Origin: Actinokineospora iranica | GTDB lineage: Bacteria; Actinomycetota; Actinomycetes; Mycobacteriales; Pseudonocardiaceae | Assembly (NCBI RefSeq): GCF_900101685.1 | Contig: NZ_FMZZ01000001.1 | Location: 868,001 to 932,000, forward strand | DNA: 64,000 nucleotides | Reading direction: 5' to 3' | Shown here: positions 29,583 through 41,480 of the stretch, in pieces | How positions within the stretch are numbered: the first letter of the stretch is position 1 | Layout: every line of letters starts with the position of its first letter | Program-made: the position numbers and the translations under genes | Notes under the pieces: generated by a model | What the model was told of the DNA's origin: nothing | The model's database searches: none | Seen by the model: only the letters and a program-made list of their open reading frames with translations

Positions 29583-30794
29583 TCAGCCGTGGGGGCGCAC
29601 TGGCAGGGCGCGTAGGCCGCGCATCAAAGTGCTGTCTCGCCATTTCAGGGTGGTGGCGGGCTCACCGCCTTTGGCGAGGTTGGGGAATCTGGTCAGGAGG
29701 GCGCCTAGGGCGATCTCGGCTTCCAGTCTGGCCAGTGGTGCGCCTACGCAGTAGTGGATGCCGTGGCCGAAGGCCAGGTGGGCCGAGGGCGCCCTGGTGA
29801 CGTCCAACTGGTCCGGGTTGGGGAAGCGGTTGGGGTCGCGGTTGGCTGAGCTCAAGGAGACCAGGACCAGTTCCCCCGCCGGGATTTCCACGCCGGAGTA
29901 GGTGACCGCTTCTGCGGTGTAGCGCAGGGTGGCGAGGTTGACCGGGCCCTCGAAGCGCAGGAACTCCTCGATCGCGCTGGGGAGCAGGGTGGGGTCCGCG
30001 CGCAGCGCCGTGAGTTGGTTGGGGGATTCGAGCAGGGAGAGCACGGCGTTGCCGATCAGGTTGACGGTGGTGTCGTGGCCTGCCACCAGGAGCACGAAGA
30101 CCATCGCGACCAGTTCTTGCTCGGTGAGGCGGTCGCCGTCCTCGACGGCGTGGATGAGGTCGGTGACCAGGTCGTCGGCTGGGGCGGCGCGTTTGGTGGC
30201 GATGAGGCCGGTCAGGTAGTCGGTCATCGCGGCGGCCGCTGCGCCGGAGTCTTCGGTCATGGGGGTGGCCACCAGGCGGGAGGTCCAGTGGCGGAAGGAG
30301 TCCCGGTCGGTGTCGGGGACGCCGAGGAGTTCGCAGATCACGGTCATCGGCAGCGGGAACGCGAAGACGTCCAGCAGGTCGGCCTCGTCGTGGGCGGCCA
30401 GGTCGTCCAGGAGGTCGGTGGTGATCTCTTCGATCCGGGGCCGCAGGCGCTCGACCCGTCGGGAGGTGAAGGCCTTGGTCACCAGCTTGCGCAGCCGGGT
30501 GTGGTCGGGCGGGTCGGTGTTGAGCATGTGTTCGGAGAGGACGCTCAGGAACTGGACGAGCGGGCTGTCCGAGGTGCGGTGGCGGGTGATCAGCTCCCGC
30601 ATCACGGCGATGTCCTTGCGCACGCACGGGTCCGCCAGCGCCGCGCGGGCGTCGGCGTAGCGGGTGACCAGCCACGCGTGCACCCCGCCCGCGGTCAGAA
30701 TCCGGCGGACCGGGCCGGTCTCGCGGAGTTCCGCGTACAGCGGGTAGGGGTTCTGGATGAAGCCCTCGTCGAGGGTGGTCGTCGTCGTGCTCAT
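29583..30794 (-). CDS. Cytochrome P450 (CYP107-like), second of a tandem pair
   Basis: 403 residues, class I bacterial P450. I-helix oxygen-binding AGHDTTVNLI, K-helix EEFLR (ExxR), and the haem loop FGHGIHYCVGAPLARLE with the axial Cys. N-terminal Arg-rich membrane anchors are absent, so it is soluble. ATG at 30794 overlaps the TGA of the upstream P450 (ATGA). Clearly a paralogue of that gene. No ferredoxin, reductase or tailoring genes adjoin, so substrate and redox partner are unknown. Codons near its 3' end are shifted towards C/A on the coding strand, in line with the bias around repeat copy 3. Confidence 0.95.
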   Translation of the reverse strand: MSTTTTTLDEGFIQNPYPLYAELRETGPVRRILTAGGVHAWLVTRYADARAALADPCVRKDIAVMRELITRHRTSDSPLVQFLSVLSEHMLNTDPPDHTRLRKLVTKAFTSRRVERLRPRIEEITTDLLDDLAAHDEADLLDVFAFPLPMTVICELLGVPDTDRDSFRHWTSRLVATPMTEDSGAAAAAMTDYLTGLIATKRAAPADDLVTDLIHAVEDGDRLTEQELVAMVFVLLVAGHDTTVNLIGNAVLSLLESPNQLTALRADPTLLPSAIEEFLRFEGPVNLATLRYTAEAVTYSGVEIPAGELVLVSLSSANRDPNRFPNPDQLDVTRAPSAHLAFGHGIHYCVGAPLARLEAEIALGALLTRFPNLAKGGEPATTLKWRDSTLMRGLRALPVRPHG

Positions 30795-32026
30795 GACAGC
30801 CGCACCGGGAGGGTGCTCAGGGCGCGCACGATGGTGCTGTTGCGCCAGGCGAGGTCGCCCGGGTCGGCCGCGAGCGCCAGGTTCGGGAAGCGGGCCAGGA
30901 GCGCGCCGATCGCGATCTCGGCTTCCATCCTGGCCAGCGGCGCGCCGACGCAGTAGTGGATGCCGTGGCCGAAGGCCAGGTGCGCGGACGGCGGCCGGGT
31001 CACGTCGAGCAGGTCGCCGTCGGGGAATCGCTGTGGGTCGCGGTTGGCCGCGCCGATGGCGACCGCGATGAACTCGCCCTCGGGGATCGTGACGCCGCCG
31101 TAGGTGACGGGCTCGACCGTGTAGCGCATCGTGGCGAGGTTGACCGGGCCGTCGAAGCGCAGGAACTCCTCGACCGCGCCGGGCACCAGCGTCGGGTCGG
31201 CGCGCAGCGCGGCGAGCTGGTCGGGTGCGCGCAACAGCGCGAGCGTGGCGTTGGCGATCAGGTTGACCGTGGTCTCGTGCCCGGCCAGCAGCAGCAGGAA
31301 CGTCATCGAGACCAGTTCGTGCTCGCTGAGCCGGTCGCCGTCCTCGACCGCCTCGATCAGGGCGGTCAGCAGGTCGGGCCCGGGGGCGGCGCGCTTGGCC
31401 GCGATCAGCTGGACCAGGTACGCCTGCATGGCCACGGCCGCGGCCCGCACCTCGTCGAACGGCGCGGCCGAGAGCAGCGTGCCGCTCCACTGCCGGAACG
31501 ACTCGCGGTCGCCGTCCGGCACGCCGAGCAGTTCGCAGATCACCGTCATCGGCAGCGGGAACGCGAACGCGTCGAGCAGGTCGACCTCGTCGTGGCCCGC
31601 CATGTCCGCGAGCAGGTCGGCGGTGATCTCCGCGACCCTCGGCCGCAGGTGCTCGACTCCGCGCGCGGTGAACGCCTTGTTCACCAGCTTGCGCAGCCGG
31701 GTGTGATCCGGCGGGTCGGAGTTGAGCATGTGCGCTGCCAGGTCGGTGGCGAACCCCTCCCGACCGGGCCGCTCCGACTCGTTGTGCCGCTCCATCAGCG
31801 GCATGGCGCCCGCGAAATCCTTGCTCAGCCGGGGATCGGCGAGCGCGGCCCGCGCCTCGGCGTAGTCGGTGATGATCCACACCCGCAGTCCCTGCGGGAG
31901 CACGACCGGGCGAGCCGGGCCGGTTCCGCGGAGCTCGGCGTAGAGGGCGAACGGGTCCTGGAAGAAGCTCTCGTCAAGCTTGATGGGCGGGACGTCCTCG
32001 ATGGCCGTGACGTCGTTGTCCAGCAC
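30791..32026 (-). CDS. Cytochrome P450 (CYP107-like), first of a tandem pair
   Basis: 411 residues. AGHETTVNLI in the I-helix, EEFLRFDGPVNLATMRY containing ExxR, and FGHGIHYCVGAPLARME with the haem-ligand Cys. Long stretches are the same as in the next gene (DPPDHTRLRKLV, AFAFPLPMTVICELLGVPD), so the pair arose by tandem duplication. GTG at 32026. The 95 bp before it, after dnaE, show no obvious terminator. Probably oxidises a small hydrophobic compound; not assignable. Confidence 0.95.
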   Translation of the reverse strand: MLDNDVTAIEDVPPIKLDESFFQDPFALYAELRGTGPARPVVLPQGLRVWIITDYAEARAALADPRLSKDFAGAMPLMERHNESERPGREGFATDLAAHMLNSDPPDHTRLRKLVNKAFTARGVEHLRPRVAEITADLLADMAGHDEVDLLDAFAFPLPMTVICELLGVPDGDRESFRQWSGTLLSAAPFDEVRAAAVAMQAYLVQLIAAKRAAPGPDLLTALIEAVEDGDRLSEHELVSMTFLLLLAGHETTVNLIANATLALLRAPDQLAALRADPTLVPGAVEEFLRFDGPVNLATMRYTVEPVTYGGVTIPEGEFIAVAIGAANRDPQRFPDGDLLDVTRPPSAHLAFGHGIHYCVGAPLARMEAEIAIGALLARFPNLALAADPGDLAWRNSTIVRALSTLPVRLS

Positions 32027-32121
32027 TGAACATCATCCCCCTAGACCTCAGTGAACCCCGTTAACCACCACGGTACCGAGGATCACCCGAGGAAGGAGAA
32101 GATTGCGCCGAACGGGTGAAC

Positions 32122-35670
<3,549 letters not shown>

Positions 35671-35773
35671 CGCGCGATCCTCTCATGGTGCCCGCCGCGA
35701 TCTGTGGAGGACGTGCCGGGGCGCGCTCGGCTCCGAGCGCGAGCCGAAGAGGACTCGGCGACTCGGTCGTGAC

Positions 35774-37192
35774 TCAGTCATCCAACAGCAGGTCGCGGTC
35801 CCGCCAGGCCATCCGAAGCAGCACCAGCGAAGTCGGCGACAACCGTGAGCCGAGACGTTCGATGGCCCGTCCCGTGAACGGCACGCCGACGCCACCGCCC
35901 ACGGTGACGAGTTCGCCCTCGTCGTTGGTCGGGACCAATCCCGCGAACAAGGTGTCGAACACCTCGTCGTCCACCACGGCGACCGTGCGCTGGCTGACAC
36001 CGAGCGTCAACGGGTCCATCACCAGACCGTAGTGCCAGAGGCGGAACCGGCCCTCCCCGCGCGCCTTCTCGAAGGAACGGAACGGCTCGTCGGCCGCGTA
36101 GTCGATGGACCGGACGCCACCACCGTCATGTTCGGGATTCCCGAGAAGTTCCTCGGAGAACTCGCGCATGATGTTGCGCCAGAGGGAGAAATCGTTGCCC
36201 ACGTCGGCTTCCGCGACCGAGGACGGCTGAAACTCTCCGGAGGGCACGAGACTGCAAAGTTTCCCGCCGTCCGCGACCGCGTTTCCGTCCCGCCGATGCA
36301 CGAGGAACCGATGCTCTCCCCACCGGTCACGGCGAATGGTGAGGGTGCTGATTCCAGGCGACATTGGCAATCCACGTGGATCGAACGGATCGGCGATCGA
36401 CCTCCGCAACGGCAACTCTTCCCAATCGGGGAGACAGCCGCCCGCGGCCAGCCAGGCCCGCCTGAACTCATGGGCCAGAGCCTCCTTGACGTCGAACACC
36501 TCAAAGAAGGTAGTTGTCCCAAAGGTAAGAGTCAGTCCGTTTTTCGTGTTGACGTCCAGCAAACGATAGGACAACCGGTTCTCGAACAGACGCGGCCGCA
36601 CAAGATCACGAACGGCCCGGCTGTAACCGGCGTATCTTCCGCCACCGCCATTGAGGGGCAGCACATGATCATGTGCGCCCGCCAGCGACGGCGTCGCGCC
36701 GACGTCGAACGAGCGCGCCAAGCGCACCTTGTCCAGCGCGATCGGCTTGCCCAGCAGCCAACCCGGGCCAGCCAGCACCGGCCCACGGTCCGCCCGCCAC
36801 GAGGACGGATACAGATCCGCTGCCCGGACGGAGATCTTGCGTCCGCGCGCCTGTCGAATCCGAAGCCACTCGTCCTGACTGGCCCGAACGTCCTCAGGGA
36901 GCACGTGCGCGGCATCCGGGACAACCCGAACCGCCGTCGGCGTCGCGCCACCCAGCGAGGACGCCACCGTGGCCACTCCGTCGGCGCCGAACACCCGGAG
37001 CAGGTCCTCCCTGGTCAGGCCGAGCAACTTCGCGAGCTTGGGCCAGAGATACGGCAGCGGAAGACCTCTTCCCGACTCCCAACGGTGAATAGTGGTGCGG
37101 TCCAAGTGCAGCGCTTCCGCAAGCCCTTCCTGGGTGAACCCACTCGCTTTGCGAAGCTGTATGAGCTTCACACGCTTCGTCCCAGCCTCCAT
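35774..37192 (-). CDS. XRE-family regulator with large C-terminal domain bearing a Nudix-like motif
   Basis: 472 residues. The XRE helix-turn-helix is at about 8-64 (LRKASGFTQEGLAEALHLDRT, IHRWESGRGLP). The remaining 400 residues form a domain with conserved-looking stretches (RDLVRPRLFENRLSYRLLDV, FFEVFDVKEALAHE, GEFQPSS, LWRNIMREFSEELLG near residue 343-351, MDPLTLGVSQRTVAVVD). REFSEELLG resembles the core of a Nudix box, but I cannot show catalysis. Similar regulators occur in streptomycetes without known function. Divergent from a DUF397 gene 166 bp away. ATG at 37192. Confidence 0.8.
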   Translation of the reverse strand: MEAGTKRVKLIQLRKASGFTQEGLAEALHLDRTTIHRWESGRGLPLPYLWPKLAKLLGLTREDLLRVFGADGVATVASSLGGATPTAVRVVPDAAHVLPEDVRASQDEWLRIRQARGRKISVRAADLYPSSWRADRGPVLAGPGWLLGKPIALDKVRLARSFDVGATPSLAGAHDHVLPLNGGGGRYAGYSRAVRDLVRPRLFENRLSYRLLDVNTKNGLTLTFGTTTFFEVFDVKEALAHEFRRAWLAAGGCLPDWEELPLRRSIADPFDPRGLPMSPGISTLTIRRDRWGEHRFLVHRRDGNAVADGGKLCSLVPSGEFQPSSVAEADVGNDFSLWRNIMREFSEELLGNPEHDGGGVRSIDYAADEPFRSFEKARGEGRFRLWHYGLVMDPLTLGVSQRTVAVVDDEVFDTLFAGLVPTNDEGELVTVGGGVGVPFTGRAIERLGSRLSPTSLVLLRMAWRDRDLLLDD

Positions 37193-37250
37193 CGCCCCCT
37201 CCTTCGTCCGGCCCCAGCGACCCGACAACAGCGCCACAGGTGCCACATAC

Positions 37251-37284
37251 GTGCGACATCGACACCACATCGGTGCGCATCGAC
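37251..37284. promoter_or_regulatory. Paired direct repeats between XRE and DUF397 genes
   Basis: GTGCGACATCGAC at 37251-37263 and GTGCGCATCGAC at 37273-37284, start-to-start spacing 22 bp (two helical turns), in the divergent gap. They could be binding sites for the XRE protein; inference only. Confidence 0.4.
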
Positions 37285-37358
37285 GCACTGCCGAATCGCC
37301 GAACGCCCCACCAAGGTCTATGACATCCCGACAGACGGTACCAGCGGAAGGCAAGCGA

Positions 37359-37595
37359 ATGGACTTGTACGACAACCGACTGAACACCACGAATTGGGCC
37401 AAGATGTGCGGTGGCGGCAACGGCGAAGACGAGAACACCGAGGCGTGCGTCGAGTACGCCGAGATTCCGGATCACGCTCATGCCATAGTGATTCGCGACA
37501 GCAAGAATCCGCACGCAGGCGAGCTTCGGTTCACCGGTGACGAAATGCGCGTGTTCGTCATGGGATACGCGGCGAGACACGGCATCACCCTGTAA
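37359..37595 (+). CDS. DUF397 domain protein
   Basis: 78 residues. The pattern NTTNWAKMCGGGNGEDE, ACVEYAEIPDHAHAIVIRDSKNP, GELRFTGDEMRVFVMGYA matches DUF397, a small family found next to XRE regulators in actinobacteria (WhiJ/BldB-type pairs). ATG at 37359 with GGAAGG ribosome site. The usual XRE partner of DUF397 carries a DUF5753 domain; here the divergent XRE protein has a different C-terminal domain. Probably a modulator of that regulator. Confidence 0.85.
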   Translation: MDLYDNRLNTTNWAKMCGGGNGEDENTEACVEYAEIPDHAHAIVIRDSKNPHAGELRFTGDEMRVFVMGYAARHGITL

Positions 37596-37670
37596 CGGGC
37601 GCAAACTCTCCGAATCACAGTCGCGGCCCTGTTTCGCCGCAGCCCTCGGTGTCTGCGGCAGAATCAGGGC

Positions 37671-38306
37671 ATGCGTTTCCGTCCTGTTTCGCCTGACGTG
37701 CTCGCCGGTGAGCTGACCGCGCGGATCGACGCGCGGGAGCGCGCGGGGTGGACGCGGGTGATCATCGACGGCGCCCCGCCGACCGAGCCAGGGGTGCTCG
37801 CCGACGCGCTCGGGGAGCGGTTGCGGGTGCTCGGGCGGCCGGTGCTGAGGGTCTCGGCGGCGGACTTCCTGCGGCCCGCGTCGCTGCGCTTCGAGCGCGG
37901 CAGGCACGACGCCGACGCCCGCTACGAGACCTGGCTGGACGAGGGCGCGCTGCGCCGCGAGGTGCTCGGCCCGCTCGGGCCCGGCGGGTCGGGCCGGGTG
38001 CTGCCCGCGCTGTGGAACGCGGCGACCGACCGCGCCACCCGGGCGGATTACGCCGTCCTCGGCGACGGCGGTGTCCTCCTGCTCGACGGCGAGTTGCTGC
38101 TCGGGCGCGGTCTGCCGCACGAGTTGTCGGTGCACCTGTGGCTGTCCGCGCCCGCGCTGGCCCGGCGGCTGCCCGGCGGCGAGCACTGGGCACTGCCCGC
38201 GTTCGCCCGCTACGACGCCGAGGTCCGTCCCCTGCACACCGCCGACGCGGGCGTGCGCGCCGACGATCCCCGCCACCTCGCGTTGCTGGACGACGCCCCG
38301 GTGTGA
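37671..38306 (+). CDS. Uridine-kinase-like P-loop family protein, degenerate P-loop
   Basis: 211 residues. The fold pattern of actinobacterial nucleoside-kinase-like proteins is visible (RVIIDGAPPTEPGVLADALGERL at about 29-51, VLRVSAADFLRPASLRFERG, LLLDGELLLGRGLPHELSVHLWLS). The Walker A site reads GAPPTEPG and lacks the GKS/T lysine, so ATP binding or phosphotransfer is doubtful. ATG at 37671. Alone between the DUF397 gene and the gene at 38407. The substrate is unknown. Confidence 0.75.
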   Translation: MRFRPVSPDVLAGELTARIDARERAGWTRVIIDGAPPTEPGVLADALGERLRVLGRPVLRVSAADFLRPASLRFERGRHDADARYETWLDEGALRREVLGPLGPGGSGRVLPALWNAATDRATRADYAVLGDGGVLLLDGELLLGRGLPHELSVHLWLSAPALARRLPGGEHWALPAFARYDAEVRPLHTADAGVRADDPRHLALLDDAPV

Positions 38307-38406
38307 GGTCGCGCTCCGTGCGGATTCGATCACCGAAACCGATCTTGCCCGTGTCGAGTCCCGGCTTCCGCCGCGAGCGGCCTGCGGACCGGGTAGCGTG
38401 CGGGCC

Positions 38407-39408
38407 GTGGTCGTGACGGATCCGGTTGATGCCCGCCTACTCGGTGTGGTCGCCGAAATGGGCAGGGCAGCGGTGCACGAGGTGGCCGCGAGGCTGGGCA
38501 TGGACCCACGGGAAGTGGCCTCGCGGCTGGTCGCGCTGTCCGGAGCGGGCCTTCCCCTCCTCGTCGGCGTGGAATGCGACCCCAACGGCGTCCGCGCAGC
38601 GCTGTCCCGGATGCCCGCTCCCCCCAACTACGGCGTGCAGGGCACCCCCTCGGGCGTCTATCCGCCGCCCCCCGGACCCCAGAGCGGCGGCTACCAGCCC
38701 CAACAGGCGCCGTACCAGCCGCAGCAACAGCAGCAGAACTTCGCACACCCCCCGAGCGGCCCGTACCAGGTGCGCACCGGCCCACCCAGCCAGCCATTCC
38801 CCACCCCAGCGGGCCCACACAGCCAACCCATTCCCACGCCGTCCCCCCAGAACCAGCCCGCTCCCCCCGCGAACGAGCCGATCAGCACCTGGGGCCCACC
38901 CGGCAGCGCGTCTTGGGCGCGCGGCGACCAACCACCGGCCCTCGCCGTCGACCGCACCCAGCCGACGACGCGCATGAACACCCCCACCCGCCAGGGCAAG
39001 GTCGGCACCGCCCTGGAAACCTCGGGCCTGGAAGGCGAACGCCTGTCCGTCCAACTGGTCGAGGTAGTAGACCCCGCCGACTACCTCTTCACCGCCGCGG
39101 GCTACCGCCTCCAACCGGGCGAGCGGTCAATAGTGGTGCACACAGAACTGACCAACCGCGGCTCAGTCCCCTTCGGCACCCTGCCCGACCTGTACCTGGT
39201 CCTGGTCACCCCAGACGGCGAAACGATCTCCAAGGCCCCAGTGTCCCTGTCCTCGCGCCCCCCACACCGAATAGGCGTGGCCCCCGGCGAAACCGCGGGC
39301 GGACACACGGTCTACGTGGTCCCGGAAGACATCGAGGTCACCTCGGTCCGCTGGAGCCCCCGCCCGGACGAGGAATCCCTGACCCTCACCTGGACCGTAG
39401 AGAACTGA
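38407..39408 (+). CDS. Protein with N-terminal helical domain, Pro/Gln-rich linker and C-terminal DUF4352-like beta domain
   Basis: 333 residues from GTG 38407 (GTG 38413 also possible). Residues 1-60 resemble an AsnC/MarR-like winged helix (MGRAAVHEVAARLGMDPREVASRLVAL). Residues 75-200 are a low-complexity Pro/Gln/Gly linker with a run of glutamines. Residues 215-333 form a beta-sandwich (GERLSVQLVEVVDP, GERSIVVHTELTNRGSVPFG) like DUF4352. There is no signal peptide, which is odd for that domain. Function unknown. The last 350 bp are strongly C/A-biased on the coding strand. Confidence 0.75.
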   Translation: MVVTDPVDARLLGVVAEMGRAAVHEVAARLGMDPREVASRLVALSGAGLPLLVGVECDPNGVRAALSRMPAPPNYGVQGTPSGVYPPPPGPQSGGYQPQQAPYQPQQQQQNFAHPPSGPYQVRTGPPSQPFPTPAGPHSQPIPTPSPQNQPAPPANEPISTWGPPGSASWARGDQPPALAVDRTQPTTRMNTPTRQGKVGTALETSGLEGERLSVQLVEVVDPADYLFTAAGYRLQPGERSIVVHTELTNRGSVPFGTLPDLYLVLVTPDGETISKAPVSLSSRPPHRIGVAPGETAGGHTVYVVPEDIEVTSVRWSPRPDEESLTLTWTVEN

Positions 39409-39450
39409 CCAGGCCAGCCAGAGCCACGGAGAGACACACGCCCACCCACT

Positions 39451-39523
39451 AGCCAGGTGCTTGAAGGGGAAGGAAGCGGCGAACCCGCCGACCACACCGC
39501 TCCTGCCAGTGCCAGGCAGGAGC
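39451..39523. terminator. Degenerate repeat unit plus hairpin between convergent genes
   Basis: CCAGGTGCTTGAAGGGGAAG at about 39451 looks like a decayed end of the dispersed palindromic element. It is followed at 39499-39523 by a GCTCCTGCC...GGCAGGAGC hairpin that could terminate both convergent transcripts. No gene in 39409-39572. Confidence 0.5.
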
Positions 39524-39572
39524 GGGACAGGACACGGGCCTACCTGCCAACCGGCACCCCATGCAGGGCGAA

Positions 39573-39788
39573 CTATCCCCGGCCGAACAGCTTGCCCAGC
39601 CAGCCCTTCTTCGGCGGCGGAGTCTGGGCCTGGATAGGACTGGTCGGTGGTTCGCGGTCGTAGGCGACCTCACCCAGATCGCCGCTCACGCTCTCGTCCT
39701 CAGCCGGACCGCCCCCGATGACCTGAGGCGCGACCCCATCCACCAGGAACCCGCCTGCGTCCTCGTCCGGTCTATCCGTGCCGTTCAT
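39573..39788 (-). CDS. Small hypothetical protein with basic C-terminus
   Basis: 71 residues from the ATG at 39788. Acidic N-terminal half (RPDEDAGGFLVDGVAPQ, AEDESVSGDLGEV), then a Pro-rich stretch and the cationic amphipathic end PPPKKGWLGKLFGRG, which may touch the membrane. It ends opposite the gene at 38407 and follows rluD by 61 bp on the same strand. No family known to me; codon use and ribosome site are plausible but not decisive. Confidence 0.6.
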   Translation of the reverse strand: MNGTDRPDEDAGGFLVDGVAPQVIGGGPAEDESVSGDLGEVAYDREPPTSPIQAQTPPPKKGWLGKLFGRG

Positions 39789-39849
39789 CCGCACCGCCTC
39801 TAGCCGTCGCCACGTCAAATCCAACTTAGCCGAGGATTCCCCCACGGAC

Positions 39850-40779
39850 TCAGTAATCAGCGGCGAGCGTGTCCAGAGCGCCTGCGAGATCAGCCGGGTA
39901 CTGGCTGGTGAACTCCACCCACCGGCCATCGTCAGGATGGTGAAATCCCAGCGTGCGCGCGTGCAGCCACTGCCGGGCCAAGCCGAGGCGCTTGGCCAGG
40001 GTCGGGTCCGCGCCATAGGTCAAGTCACCGACGCACGGGTGGCGCAGGGCGGAGAAGTGGACCCGGATCTGGTGCGTCCGCCCGGTCTCCAGCTTGACGT
40101 CCAGCAGCGACGCGGCCCGGAACGCCTCGATCGTCTCGTAGTGGGTGACGCTGGGTTTGCCGCCCGCGACGACCGCCCACCGGTAGTCGTGGCGGGGGTG
40201 CCGGTCGATGGGCGCGTCGATGGTGCCGACGCTCGGGTCCGGGTGGCCTTGGACGAGCGCGTGGTAGCGCTTCTCGACCGTGCGCTCTTTGAAGGCGCGC
40301 TTGAGCACGGTGTACGCGTACTCGCTCTTGGCCACGACCATGACCCCGGTGGTGCCGACGTCGAGGCGGTGGACCACGCCTTGGCGCTCGGCGGCTCCGG
40401 AGGTGGAGATCCGGATGCCCGCCGCGGCCAGGCCGCCGATGACCGTCGGCCCGGTCCACCCCGGGCTGGGGTGGGCGGCGACACCCACCGGCTTGTCCAC
40501 CACGACCACGTCGTCGTCCTGGTGGATGACCTCCATGCCCTCGACGGCGATGGCGCGGACCTCGACCGGGCGGTCGGGCTCGGGGAGGGTGACCTCCAGC
40601 CAGGTCCCGGCGAGCAGCCGGTCGGATTTGCCCGCGGGCCTGCCGTCGACCAGGACGTCGCCGGACTCGGCGAGCGCCGCGACGATCGTGCGGGACAGGC
40701 CCAGCAGCTTGGACAGCCCGGCGTCGACGCGCATACCGTCGAGACCGTCGGGAACGGGAAGGGTGCGCGACTCACTCAT
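39850..40779 (-). CDS. rluD: 23S rRNA pseudouridine synthase (RluD-like)
   Basis: 309 residues. An S4 RNA-binding domain (about 14-75; [32 protein letters not shown]) is followed by the pseudouridine synthase domain with the catalytic Asp140 in [17 protein letters not shown]. Other motifs: [33 protein letters not shown]. RluD modifies helix 69 of 23S rRNA. ATG at 40779, downstream of lspA as in most actinobacteria. The 70-bp gap carries intercistronic repeat B. Confidence 0.95.
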   Translation of the reverse strand: MSESRTLPVPDGLDGMRVDAGLSKLLGLSRTIVAALAESGDVLVDGRPAGKSDRLLAGTWLEVTLPEPDRPVEVRAIAVEGMEVIHQDDDVVVVDKPVGVAAHPSPGWTGPTVIGGLAAAGIRISTSGAAERQGVVHRLDVGTTGVMVVAKSEYAYTVLKRAFKERTVEKRYHALVQGHPDPSVGTIDAPIDRHPRHDYRWAVVAGGKPSVTHYETIEAFRAASLLDVKLETGRTHQIRVHFSALRHPCVGDLTYGADPTLAKRLGLARQWLHARTLGFHHPDDGRWVEFTSQYPADLAGALDTLAADY

Positions 40780-40783
40780 GCGG

Positions 40784-40852
40784 CCACCTCACAAGATCGG
40801 TGGCCCCGCTCGCGGGCACACTGTGTCAACGATTCGCTCGAAAGCTCGCTCA
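40784..40852 (-). repeat. Intercistronic repeat B (leader of rluD)
   Basis: On the minus strand: TGAGCGAGCTTTCGAGCGAA at the lspA stop and CCGATCTTGTGAGGTGG carrying the rluD ribosome site. Both ends match the gap at 15859-15918, where they play the same roles between unrelated genes. Confidence 0.6.
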
Positions 40853-41461
40853 TGCGTCGTCTCCGGCCTTCTTGCTGGTGGTGCTGCCGTCGTAGTCGCG
40901 GCCCAGGATCGCCATCAGCACGATCAGGGCCCCGCCGACGGAGATGCCCGAGTCGGCGACGTTGAAGACCGGGAAGAAGTCGCCGTTGGGCGCGAAGACG
41001 GAGATGAAGTCGACCACGTGTCCCTGGAACACCGCGGGCGCGCGGAAGATCCGGTCGGTCAGGTTGCCCAGCGCGCCCGCGAGCACCAGGCCGAGGCCCA
41101 GCGCCCAGCCGGTCGAGCGCAGCTTGGGCATGATCCACACGATGGCGACGACGACACCGGCGGCGACCAGGGTGAACAGCCAGGTCATGCCGGTCGCCAT
41201 GGAGAACGCGGCGCCCGCGTTGCGGACCAGTTGCAGGTAGACCGCGCCGCCGAGGATCCGGACCGGCGGCTCGCCCTCCAGCGTGGCGGTGGCGATGATC
41301 TTGGTGATCAGGTCCAGCGCGAACACCGCCATGGCCGTGGACAGCAGCAGCACGCCCCGCCGGGGTGGCGGCTCGGCCGCCGCCGCCTGCTCGGTCGCCG
41401 CGTGCTCGATCTCGGTGCCGCGGTCGTCGCCACGTTCTGTGCTCACCGGGCCATTGTCCAT
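40850..41461 (-). CDS. lspA: Lipoprotein signal peptidase (signal peptidase II)
   Basis: 203 residues, four membrane helices. LspA cleaves prolipoproteins at the lipidated Cys. Catalytic aspartates are Asp136 in LGNLTDRI and Asp170 in FNVADSGI; VRNAGAAFS is also conserved. A 35-residue cytoplasmic, acidic and Ala-rich N-terminus precedes helix 1. The start is ATG 41461 or GTG 41446. Upstream of rluD, the standard pairing. It would process the lipoprotein encoded at 15916, among many others. Confidence 0.96.
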   Translation of the reverse strand: MDNGPVSTERGDDRGTEIEHAATEQAAAAEPPPRRGVLLLSTAMAVFALDLITKIIATATLEGEPPVRILGGAVYLQLVRNAGAAFSMATGMTWLFTLVAAGVVVAIVWIMPKLRSTGWALGLGLVLAGALGNLTDRIFRAPAVFQGHVVDFISVFAPNGDFFPVFNVADSGISVGGALIVLMAILGRDYDGSTTSKKAGDDA

Positions 41462-41480
41462 GGTGGCCGCGCGCGGTCGG

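Noticed and set aside
29583-32026. Secondary-metabolite cluster around the P450 genes
   Set aside because: The neighbours are housekeeping genes (dnaE, bio genes); no synthase, ferredoxin, transporter or regulator is present.
35774-37595. Toxin-antitoxin module
   Set aside because: The XRE/DUF397 genes are divergent and the large protein lacks a recognisable toxin domain; a regulator pair fits better.
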